Assembly (NCBI GenBank): GCA_022508535.1
Contig: JAFLUZ010000001.1
Location: 62,001-126,000 of the forward strand
Direction: 5' to 3'
Origin: Erysipelotrichales bacterium
Lineage (GTDB): Bacteria; Bacillota_I; Bacilli_A; RFN20; CAG-826
DNA length: 64,000 nt
In this document: positions 55,574 to 62,858 of the stretch, piece by piece
Position numbering within the stretch: the stretch's first letter is position 1
Layout: every line of letters starts with the position of its first letter
Made by a program: the position numbers and the translations under genes
The notes under the pieces: generated by a model
Seen by the model: only the letters and a program-made list of their open reading frames with translations
Database searches by the model: none
Told to the model about the DNA's origin: nothing

Positions 55574-56710
55574 ATGAAAAAGATAACAAAAAGAATTTTT
55601 ACTATTCTTGGTATAACTCTTGGAACAGTCGTAGCAGTTGTAGTTGGATATGTAGGTTATGTTTTGATTCAATATAATCGTATTGAAGATAACAAAGTAT
55701 TAGAGATTAATAAGAAAAGTAATTTAGATATTGATGCTGAACAAACTTTTACTATAAGTACATATAATATTGGTTTTGGAGCATATCGCCCTAACTATTC
55801 TTTCTTTATGGATGAAGGCTATATGGCCGATGGAACAAAAGTGGTTGGAAAATATGGAAAAGCAGAATCAAAAGAATCAGTAATTGATGCGACTGAAGGC
55901 GCAATAGAAGAAATACAAAATCAAAATGTGGATTTTGCTTTTTATCAAGAAGTAGACACTAATAGCACTCGTTCACATCATGTTAATCAAAATGAAATGA
56001 TTTGTGATGCTTTTTCAAGTTTTGATAATGTACATGCAATAAATTATAATTCGGCATATTTGTTTTATCCATTTTCTGATCCAATCGGAAAAAGTAATTC
56101 GGGATTAACTACTTTAAGTAAATATAAAATTAGGGAAGCAATGAGAAAGTCATATCCAATCTCTGAAGGATTTGATAAGTTCTTTGATTTAGATCGTTGC
56201 TTCTCTGTTTCACGTATCTCTATTAGAGATAGCCAAGATTTGGTGTTAGTAAATTCCCATATGTCTGCTTATGATGAAGGTGGAAAAATTAGAGCCAAAC
56301 AAATCGAGGTAATGAAAACATTCTTTGATGAAGAAGTAAATAAGGGGAATTACGTAATATTTGGTGGAGACTTTAATCATGATTTATTAAAGAATAATCC
56401 AAGTTTTAATTATCAAGAAGGAGAAGAACCTAGTTGGATGCATTTTACGCAGCTTAAACCAGATTGGCTTGCATCTATTGATTATGAAACTGATTTAACT
56501 AAAAACATGCAAGTAGCGGTGAGCGATAACGCTCCAACATGCCGTGATGCAGATTTACCTCTTATTGGTTATGAAACTGATTTATATAAAAGTGTGATTG
56601 ATGGATTTATTGTATCAAATAATATCAAAATTGTAGAAGTGAGTAATATTGATAACGGATTTGAATATAGTGATCATCAACCAGTTATATTAAAATTTAG
56701 CCTTAATTAA
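55574..56710 (+). CDS. Endonuclease/exonuclease/phosphatase-family protein, membrane anchored
   Basis: 378 residues. A basic start and one N-terminal membrane helix (about 10-32) place the domain outside the cell. EEP-fold motifs: STYNIGFGAY, FYQEVDTNSTRS, VNSHMSAYDEGG, FGGDFNHDL and the final SDHQPVILKF. The family includes phospholipases, sphingomyelinases and nucleases; the substrate cannot be told from sequence. An outward-facing phosphodiesterase acting on lipids or nucleic acids is the best guess. Confidence 0.88.
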   Translation: MKKITKRIFTILGITLGTVVAVVVGYVGYVLIQYNRIEDNKVLEINKKSNLDIDAEQTFTISTYNIGFGAYRPNYSFFMDEGYMADGTKVVGKYGKAESKESVIDATEGAIEEIQNQNVDFAFYQEVDTNSTRSHHVNQNEMICDAFSSFDNVHAINYNSAYLFYPFSDPIGKSNSGLTTLSKYKIREAMRKSYPISEGFDKFFDLDRCFSVSRISIRDSQDLVLVNSHMSAYDEGGKIRAKQIEVMKTFFDEEVNKGNYVIFGGDFNHDLLKNNPSFNYQEGEEPSWMHFTQLKPDWLASIDYETDLTKNMQVAVSDNAPTCRDADLPLIGYETDLYKSVIDGFIVSNNIKIVEVSNIDNGFEYSDHQPVILKFSLN

Positions 56711-56767
56711 GTAAGGTATTAGTAGTAAAATAATTAATAATTAGTAGATTAGAAAGGAATATTAAGT

Positions 56768-57511
56768 ATGGCAAAGAAACAAACAGCAGGAAGAGATATT
56801 TTGGGTAAACTTGCTCCAAAGTTTGCCGAACTAAATGATGATGTTTTATTTGGAGAAGTCTGGTCTAGAGAAAAAGAATTATCTCCAAGAGATCGTAGTT
56901 TAATAACAATCTCCGCATTATTTTCAGCAGGGCTATATCCTCAGCTTAAGTCCCATTTAATTATTGGTAAAGAACACGGACTAACTAAGAGTGAAGTTAT
57001 CGAAGCGATTACTCAATTAGCATTTTATTGTGGATGGCCAAAAGCGTGGAGTACTTTCCCATTAATTCAAGAAGTATACGGAGATGAAGAAAGTACTGTT
57101 GATGGAGTTCCATCTAATTTATCAGTATTTCCCGTAGGTGAGCTAAATTCATTTGGAAAATACTTTATTGGAAAAAGTTATTTAGCACCACTTTCTACTA
57201 GTCAACTTCCAATTTTTAATGTAACTTTTGAACCAGGATGTCGTAATAACTGGCATATCCATCACGCAAAAAGTGGTGGAGGTCAACTTCTTATTTGTGT
57301 AAGTGGTAGAGGTTGGTATCAAGAAAGTGGCAAAGAGGCACAAGAACTTCATCCAGGAGATGTAGTTAATATTCCAGCAGGAGTCAAGCATTGGCATGGT
57401 GCAGCTAAAGATTCATGGTTTCAACACTTAGCAATTGAAGTGCCAGGTGATGACACTAAGACTGAGTGGTGTGAGCAAGTTTCAAACGAAGAATATAATA
57501 AATTAGAATAA
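56768..57511 (+). CDS. Carboxymuconolactone decarboxylase-cupin fusion protein
   Basis: 247 residues. Residues 1-105 are a CMD/AhpD-like domain (SREKELSPRDRSLITISAL, LTKSEVIEAITQLAFYCGWPKAW) without the CxxC of AhpD. Residues 125-240 are a cupin with metal-binding histidines in NNWHIHHAKSGGGQ and PAGVKHWHGA. Fused CMD-cupin proteins are common in Firmicutes and often annotated as oxidoreductase-like; their reaction is not established. AAAGGA ribosome site. Confidence 0.9.
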   Translation: MAKKQTAGRDILGKLAPKFAELNDDVLFGEVWSREKELSPRDRSLITISALFSAGLYPQLKSHLIIGKEHGLTKSEVIEAITQLAFYCGWPKAWSTFPLIQEVYGDEESTVDGVPSNLSVFPVGELNSFGKYFIGKSYLAPLSTSQLPIFNVTFEPGCRNNWHIHHAKSGGGQLLICVSGRGWYQESGKEAQELHPGDVVNIPAGVKHWHGAAKDSWFQHLAIEVPGDDTKTEWCEQVSNEEYNKLE

Positions 57512-57531
57512 TTAGTGTGTGGGCGTATAGC

Positions 57532-58254
57532 ATGGAATTTAGAATATTTAGAAAAGATGCGAATCTTAAAACATGGCAAAAAGTTATTATTATACTTTAT
57601 ATAATTTTAGCTTTTTTACTCCTCTTTTTTGGGCCAGCGGGATTATTTTTGATTTTGTGGAGAATTGATATAAACGAAAGACATTGGACAGATGAACAAT
57701 ATACTTTATTAGTTGGTTATGCTGAGCAAAGATTTGATGAAATGAAAGACATTGTATATGGGTATAATGGTAAAGTAACAGAAATTTATCATGAAATAAA
57801 TTATCAGCATCATAAAGGTGTACATCAAGATCGTCTATATTTTCAGATATATGAATTTGAGTGCTATGTTAGCATTCTACTTAATTTTGATAAAAACGAA
57901 AATGTTCGAGTTTATGAGGGGGTATTAGATCTTGATGGTCAAGGATATGATACATTAGAAGAGTGCGAATTCATAAGTGAGAAATATGCGTTTGTAATGG
58001 ATTTTATAGATTATATTGATGAATATATTCCTGCAAAAGAATATGTTGATATGGTACAAATTGAAGAATCGTTACTTGCTGCTAAAGAAATGCATAATGA
58101 TCCTGAAGTGATAGATCATAGTGTATTCAATCATTTGACAGATGAGGCAAACGGAATATATTATTATGGATCTTTTCACTGCTGGACAAATAAATCAAAT
58201 CAATATTACTATTCTTTTTGGCTTAAATTTGACAGATTTTGGGATAGTAAATAA
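57532..58254 (+). CDS. Membrane-anchored protein of unknown function
   Basis: 240 residues from ATG 57532; GTG at 57517 is also possible and neither has a strong ribosome site. One N-terminal membrane helix (about 20-44) is followed by an acidic, Tyr-rich domain (YFQIYEFECYVSILLNFD). No family recognised. It follows the CMD-cupin gene by 20 bp and may be co-transcribed. Confidence 0.65.
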   Translation: MEFRIFRKDANLKTWQKVIIILYIILAFLLLFFGPAGLFLILWRIDINERHWTDEQYTLLVGYAEQRFDEMKDIVYGYNGKVTEIYHEINYQHHKGVHQDRLYFQIYEFECYVSILLNFDKNENVRVYEGVLDLDGQGYDTLEECEFISEKYAFVMDFIDYIDEYIPAKEYVDMVQIEESLLAAKEMHNDPEVIDHSVFNHLTDEANGIYYYGSFHCWTNKSNQYYYSFWLKFDRFWDSK

Positions 58255-58280
58255 TATGGATTAAAGTATATTGTTAGACT

Positions 58281-58358
58281 ATGAAAATTGAAGTGCTAGA
58301 TGATAAGCCTAATACTGAATGGTATGAACCAGTTGATGATGTGTGCTATCAAAATTAG
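58281..58358 (+). CDS. Possible 25-codon micro-ORF
   Basis: ATG to TAG, acidic (MKIEVLDDKPNTEWYEPVDD and five more residues). No clear ribosome site. It may be a remnant of a longer gene or chance; included because it fills the gap between the preceding gene and a strong terminator. Confidence 0.2.
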   Translation: MKIEVLDDKPNTEWYEPVDDVCYQN

Positions 58359-58370
58359 ATTAATAAATAA

Positions 58371-58397
58371 AAAAACTAGGTATACACCTAGTTTTTA
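58371..58397. terminator. Bidirectional terminator
   Basis: AAAAACTAGGT (58371-58381) pairs with ACCTAGTTTTT (58386-58396) with a 4-nt loop; T-runs on both strands serve the convergent genes on each side. Confidence 0.85.
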
Positions 58398-58413
58398 ACA
58401 TTATATTGTTTGA

Positions 58414-58917
58414 TTAGAATTTAATTTCTTTTAATAATGATAATAAATAACGTTGACCCATCTCGTTATAGACAATAACAGTATATGGAATACCATACAT
58501 TGATTTTCTAGTTATATTATAAATACCATATTGTTGCGCTTGTTCAGTAGCAATAGTTCTTGTGTGACCTTTTTCATCAATATGTTTTTTTACAATAATT
58601 CTATCCATTAATGCTTCAGTAATTTTCTTGATTTTTGGTTTTTTCATACTTGGATACATATTTACAATTTTGTCGATTATTTTTGTTAAAGATAGTTCAA
58701 ATTCGTATTCAAAGGTATCTAGCAAATCGTCTGGATAAGTAAACGATGTCTTTTTTACATTTTTAAATTCAATGCAATCAAGTTTATCACAAATTTCATA
58801 TAATGCTCTTATGATATTTGGATCGTTTAAAATACTATCGTCATCACATTTTTCACCAGTGAAATGATTTATACCTTTTGCAAGTGACTTTAAAAATTTA
58901 ATATCTTGTTCAAACAT
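58414..58917 (-). CDS. Soluble protein of unknown function
   Basis: 167 residues, mixed alpha/beta, no signal or membrane segment. C-terminal segment YGIPYTVIVYNEMGQRYL looks like a compact beta domain. GAAAGAGGCG upstream of the ATG supports translation. Not recognised; monocistronic between two convergent or divergent neighbours. Confidence 0.65.
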   Translation of the reverse strand: MFEQDIKFLKSLAKGINHFTGEKCDDDSILNDPNIIRALYEICDKLDCIEFKNVKKTSFTYPDDLLDTFEYEFELSLTKIIDKIVNMYPSMKKPKIKKITEALMDRIIVKKHIDEKGHTRTIATEQAQQYGIYNITRKSMYGIPYTVIVYNEMGQRYLLSLLKEIKF

Positions 58918-59054
58918 ACGATCGCCTCTTTCAATATCTTATTTATATTAAAACATATTTTGATGATTTGTTAAATTACTAATCTTATTAAAAATAAATG
59001 TTTTTTTTATAGGAAAATATAGTTTGCATAATGTTTTTATAATATAATTAACAC

Positions 59055-59951
59055 ATGAAATACAATATTAAAAAAGAGTTTGGAATATATAGATATTTAA
59101 ATATACCTATAAATAAATTTATTCTTAAGATGGCAAAAATCATGTTGACTATTTATCCTAAAGGAATGAAATCAACTAAAAACTTTAGCATCAATAAATT
59201 GAAAATAAATTGTTTAGATGGTAAAAAAATAAATACTTATTTAATTAGACCAAGGAAGACAGAAGCAAAAATCCCTTTATTGATATATTTTCATGGTGGC
59301 GGTTTTGTATATAAAGCCGCGCCACATCATTATAAGTTAGTAAAAGAATATGCGAAAAACGCTAATGTGGCAGTCGCATTTGTGGATTATCGTTTAGCTT
59401 TTGATACTAAATTTGGGACTACACTTTCTGATTGTGTTGATGCTTATAATTATATTTTAGAAAATGCTGATGTTTTAAATATAGATAAAGACAAAATTGG
59501 TTTCGCAGGAGATTCTGCGGGAGGATATCTTTCACTCGCTCTTATTGATTATTTGAGTAAGAACAAACTATCATTACCTAAGTTTCAACTACTTATTTAT
59601 CCAGTGGTTGATTCAAATATGACAACTGAGTCAATGAAAAGATTTACTGATACTCCGATGTGGAATTCTAAACTAAATAAAAAAATGTGGGAAATATATT
59701 CAAAAGGGAATAAAGTGTTTAATCCATTAGAATCAGATATTTCCTATATGCCAAAGACTTATATTGAAACTGCTGAATTTGATTGTCTTCATGATGAAGG
59801 CTTACAATTACACAACAAACTTAAAAGTAGTAATGTAGAATCTCAGTTATATGAAACCAAGGGAACAATGCATGGATATGATGTTTGTTGTAAGTCTAAA
59901 ACCACCAAAGAATCGATAAAAAATCGAATACAATTTCTTAAACAATTTTAA
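59055..59951 (+). CDS. Alpha/beta hydrolase, hormone-sensitive-lipase-like esterase
   Basis: 298 residues. Oxyanion motif FHGGGF near residue 78, nucleophile elbow GDSAGG near 154, catalytic Asp in the ETAEFDCLHDEG region and His in GTMHGYD near 275: the complete HSL/GDXG esterase set. It probably hydrolyses short acyl esters. There is no Shine-Dalgarno; TATAAT boxes lie only 6-12 bp before the ATG, so the mRNA may be leaderless. Confidence 0.9.
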   Translation: MKYNIKKEFGIYRYLNIPINKFILKMAKIMLTIYPKGMKSTKNFSINKLKINCLDGKKINTYLIRPRKTEAKIPLLIYFHGGGFVYKAAPHHYKLVKEYAKNANVAVAFVDYRLAFDTKFGTTLSDCVDAYNYILENADVLNIDKDKIGFAGDSAGGYLSLALIDYLSKNKLSLPKFQLLIYPVVDSNMTTESMKRFTDTPMWNSKLNKKMWEIYSKGNKVFNPLESDISYMPKTYIETAEFDCLHDEGLQLHNKLKSSNVESQLYETKGTMHGYDVCCKSKTTKESIKNRIQFLKQF

Positions 59952-60120
59952 TGGATAAGCATTAAATAATGCTGTTTAATTTTCGCTAATTTGTAAAAAA
60001 TTAAATTTTTTTTATTTATCTTGATTATTATAAATAATCAATTGATTTTTATATTAACAAATTTTCAAAAAAAATAAAAAAAAGTGTTGATAAAATCACA
60101 CCATTTTGCTAATATTATCG
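59952..60120. other. Non-coding boundary between the chromosome and a putative mobile element
   Basis: Extremely AT-rich. It holds a weak hairpin, AGCATT/AATGCT (59958-59973), that may terminate the esterase transcript, and the palindrome AATCAATTGATT (60036-60047). No ORF. The change in gene content begins here, but no att duplication can be recognised because the other end of the element is outside the window. Confidence 0.4.
60087..60115 (+). promoter_or_regulatory. Promoter at the head of the putative mobile element
   Basis: TTGATA (60087-60092), 17-bp spacer, and extended -10 TGCTAATAT (60108-60115). The motif ATTATCGTT at 60114-60122 lies over the expected start point and recurs as an inverted pair at 60455-60498. 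Confidence 0.6.
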
Positions 60121-60146
60121 TTGCGAAAAGATTGGAGGTGCCCTAT

Positions 60147-60233
60147 ATGAACAAAATTTTGAAGCTAAATTTGAATTTGTACATACAGGCGATAGATACC
60201 TCTTATCTTGGCTTGTTGCTTTTGCGCGACTAA
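60147..60233 (+). CDS. 28-codon leader peptide ORF
   Basis: ATG with a perfect GGAGGTG 6 nt upstream, ending in TAA. The peptide is Leu-rich (LKLNLNLYIQAIDTSYLG, then LLLLRD). It lies between a strong promoter and a strong terminator, with no other gene on that short transcript. This suggests a translated attenuator, where ribosome stalling or speed decides read-through into the element genes. Confidence 0.55.
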   Translation: MNKILKLNLNLYIQAIDTSYLGLLLLRD

Positions 60234-60260
60234 GTTCAAATAAAACCTATAGTTGATTTC

Positions 60261-60302
60261 AAGGGGTATCACGCGTGTCAAAATTGTGTGATACCCCTTT
60301 TT
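60261..60302 (+). terminator. Attenuator-type terminator downstream of the leader ORF
   Basis: AAGGGGTATCAC (60261-60272) pairs with GTGATACCCCTT (60288-60299), then a T-run. The loop contains a second weaker pairing (CACG/TGTG). Confidence 0.85.
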
Positions 60303-60453
60303 GTGCCTTATAATGCACTTTTAGCGACCATAGGGGGAAATAGTGCGTACATCGATAAAATTTTTTCGAATGTAAAGTGTAAATAGACACAAGTCTAATG
60401 CATATTATTTTAAAGAAGTTTTCAAAAAGTTAAAACTACAAATTTTTTACATG

Positions 60454-60499
60454 GATTATCGTTTGAAAGGACAATTAAAAATTAATGGTAACGATAATC
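60454..60499. repeat. Inverted repeat, candidate operator
   Basis: GATTATCGTT (60454-60463) is exactly mirrored by AACGATAATC (60490-60499), 26 nt apart. The same 9-bp core occurs at the leader promoter (60114-60122). Three matching sites in 390 bp suggest a regulator binding site of the element. Confidence 0.5.
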
Positions 60500-60517
60500 T
60501 TAAAGGAGGCGATGGCA

Positions 60518-60664
60518 ATGGTCCTTTCTAAAAATCAAAACAATCAGTTAATTAAATTATTTCAAAACAAGGAGGTAAATAGCATGATTTTAAATGCTTT
60601 TACAAATTCAAAAACAAAAATCAATATTTCAAGAAAGGATGGATCGTATAATGAAATTATATGA
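60518..60664 (+). CDS. 48-codon small ORF with an internal ribosome site
   Basis: ATG 60518 with AAAGGAGG 8 nt upstream, ending in TGA. An in-frame second ATG at 60584 has its own AAGGAGG, so a 26-residue form could also be made. The peptide is Lys/Asn-rich and soluble-looking. Unknown function. It overlaps the next micro-ORF by 14 bp. Confidence 0.45.
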   Translation: MVLSKNQNNQLIKLFQNKEVNSMILNAFTNSKTKINISRKDGSYNEII

Positions 60665-60683
60665 TTATGTATTTAAACTATGA
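60651..60683 (+). CDS. 10-residue micro-ORF coupled to clpP
   Basis: Encodes MKLYDYVFKL, with AAAGGA 11 nt upstream. Its TGA overlaps the ATG of the ClpP gene (ATGA at 60680-60683). The ClpP start lacks its own ribosome site, so this tiny ORF probably delivers ribosomes to it. Confidence 0.4.
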   Translation: MKLYDYVFKL

Positions 60684-61252
60684 ATAAAGAAGAACGATTT
60701 TCAATTGACTATTCATTAAAAAGAAACACAATAAATATTTTTGGAGTAATTGACACTAATATGGCAGAACATGTCATTAATCAATTACAATATTTGGATT
60801 ATAAATTTAAAGAAGATGATGTTCCTGAAGAGGATCGCATCATAACTATACAAATTAACAGTATGGGTGGAAGTGTATCAGATGGCTTTGCCATATACGA
60901 TACTATGACATATATTGATGCCAAGATTAGAACGGTTGGTCTTGGCATGGTCGCAAGTATGGCAGCATTCTTATTGTCATCGGGTACAAAAGGATTAAGA
61001 TACGCCACTGAAAACTGTGAAATACTTATTCATCAGCCTTTGGGAGGTGCAAGCGGACAGGCTAGTGATATCATAATTGCGGCAAATCATATCGCGCAAT
61101 TACGAACACGCATTAATAAAATACTTGCTCGTAATACTAACCAAACTCTCGAAACAATTATTAAAGACACAGAAAGAGATACTATTTTAATTGCAGGAGA
61201 TGCAAAAAAGTATGGCTTAATTGATGAAGTTATAAAAAATAAAATTGGATAA
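60680..61252 (+). CDS. ClpP-family serine peptidase on the putative mobile element
   Basis: 190 residues. The ClpP core is intact: INSMGGSVSDGFAIYDTM, nucleophile Ser in GMVASMAAFLLSSG, His in EILIHQPLGGASGQASDI, and Asp in KDTERDTILIAGDAKKYGLID. The N-terminal axial-loop segment of housekeeping ClpP (the YDIYSRLLKDRI region) is replaced by a different short start, so the usual ClpX/ClpC docking may be changed. No LGF-loop ATPase is adjacent; the next gene encodes a degenerate AAA-like protein. Most likely a specialised tetradecameric peptidase serving the element. Confidence 0.88.
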   Translation: MNKEERFSIDYSLKRNTINIFGVIDTNMAEHVINQLQYLDYKFKEDDVPEEDRIITIQINSMGGSVSDGFAIYDTMTYIDAKIRTVGLGMVASMAAFLLSSGTKGLRYATENCEILIHQPLGGASGQASDIIIAANHIAQLRTRINKILARNTNQTLETIIKDTERDTILIAGDAKKYGLIDEVIKNKIG

Positions 61253-61267
61253 AGGGAGGAATTAGAT

Positions 61268-62857
61268 ATGAATGAAATATTAAATGAAATGTTTTTAAGT
61301 GAGTATTTTCTATATGAATACATACTAAAATCATACGTAAAAGATAAAGATTATTTGTTTGATAAATTAGCAGATGTCTATATGATTCCTCTAGAAACTA
61401 GAAAAGAATTAAAGAATACTTGCTTTAATCAAACAGTTCAAGGTATAAAAAATTACAATGAGTATATGCAATATTGTAGAACTCAAAGCTTATATGGAGC
61501 AGTTTTAATTATCTCTGATCCAGTTAAAAGAATGGTTCAAATAAAGGGCAATGCTATTAAAAATGCACCAGTTGAATGCGAAAAAATTACAAAGGCGACA
61601 ATTCTAAATCGTCTTTATGATAATGCAAATTCTGGAGATATCACTTCAATGAGAATATTAGGTTTCATTGAATGTGAAGGCATTTATTTAAATAAATGTT
61701 TGGAACGAGGATATAGTAACATTGAAAAAGCTGCTAAATGGAATGATATTAAAAGCATTCTTATGGCAATATACTATAATGCTGATGAAAGAGAACTCAA
61801 TATGCAACGCCTATTCTCTGTTGCACAAAAGACAATTTATGAAGATGTAATAAGTGTTGCAGAAGACGTATATAAGACAAAAATCAAAAGAGTAGTTTTA
61901 CCAGAATGTAAGCTTATAAAAATGATTTTTGAGCAACATAGTGGTATAAAAGCAGATTTGTATAACCCACAATATGCGAGATTAATTTATAGCAATGTAA
62001 TTAGTGAAAGTAAGAAAAATAGATTAATATCATTTCCAAAAAGCGAAAACATTGCAGGATTTTTTGACTTACCACTAGATTTAGCTTTTTCTCCTACATG
62101 CGTAAATTATAATGCAGCTAAGTTTTGTCTAGATAATAGAGAAGAAGTGAAAGATATAATTTCTTATCTTGATCTTATTCGTCTTGGTGGTAAGCAAAAT
62201 TTACGTCCACTTTGCATAAGTTCGGATTCTAAATACGCACTAAAACTTTTTAAACGATACTTATCTAATTGTTTCACAAATACTAATTTTGAAGACATTG
62301 ACATTCAAGATTTAAGTGGCTATGACATTGAACCTACCAAAGAAAACATCTTCTTAAGAAGATGTAATGAAGAAAAAAATAACGTATACTTTTTAACTTT
62401 TAATGGTGAAATTGAGCAAGATAAGTTTGAAAAAGTAGTAACATTCTTAAAAAATGGTAAAAGAAATAAATTCTTAATTGTTAATTTAAGTGCAGAAGTG
62501 AATCTAGATGCAATAATTCCAATTTGTTTTTGTGACAAGACTAATGCACAAAACCTAAAAAAATATTGTGACATTATTGAAGTCTCTCCATTTTCGAATA
62601 TGGAAAAAAATGCTTTAATCGAAGATTTAATTAATACGCAAAAAGATAGTTATAAGTTAAATAATATTGAGATCGATGATGAGGTTAAACACGCTTTATT
62701 GAACCGCTCTTTAGACGATATTAAACAATTTATCGATAAATCAATATTACACGGATCTAAAAATAATGGGAATATTCGTATAGATCTAGATACATATAAA
62801 TCAATAATTTCTAAAGAAATTAAAAGTTCTAAAACTTATGGATTTGAGGTGAAATAG
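61268..62857 (+). CDS. Large protein with degenerate AAA+-like C-terminal domain
   Basis: 529 residues, no signal peptide. The N-terminal 200 residues are helical with Sel1/TPR-like repeats (SGDITSMRILGFIECEG, YSNIEKAAKWNDIKSILMAI). The C-terminal 250 residues follow the order of an AAA+ module: a strand at the Walker A position (LCISSDSKYALKLFKRYL, no GKT), one at Walker B (VYFLTFNGEI, no DE), a sensor-1-like FLIVNLSAEVNLDAIIPICF, then IIEVSPFSNMEKNALIEDLI and a helical lid. I infer a non-hydrolysing AAA+ relative. AGGGAGG upstream. It follows clpP by 15 bp. Confidence 0.6.
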   Translation: MNEILNEMFLSEYFLYEYILKSYVKDKDYLFDKLADVYMIPLETRKELKNTCFNQTVQGIKNYNEYMQYCRTQSLYGAVLIISDPVKRMVQIKGNAIKNAPVECEKITKATILNRLYDNANSGDITSMRILGFIECEGIYLNKCLERGYSNIEKAAKWNDIKSILMAIYYNADERELNMQRLFSVAQKTIYEDVISVAEDVYKTKIKRVVLPECKLIKMIFEQHSGIKADLYNPQYARLIYSNVISESKKNRLISFPKSENIAGFFDLPLDLAFSPTCVNYNAAKFCLDNREEVKDIISYLDLIRLGGKQNLRPLCISSDSKYALKLFKRYLSNCFTNTNFEDIDIQDLSGYDIEPTKENIFLRRCNEEKNNVYFLTFNGEIEQDKFEKVVTFLKNGKRNKFLIVNLSAEVNLDAIIPICFCDKTNAQNLKKYCDIIEVSPFSNMEKNALIEDLINTQKDSYKLNNIEIDDEVKHALLNRSLDDIKQFIDKSILHGSKNNGNIRIDLDTYKSIISKEIKSSKTYGFEVK

Positions 62858-62858
62858 T

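Noticed and set aside
59952-60050. Attachment site of the element
   Set aside because: Only one side of the element is visible and no tRNA or known target adjoins it, so a duplicated core cannot be identified.
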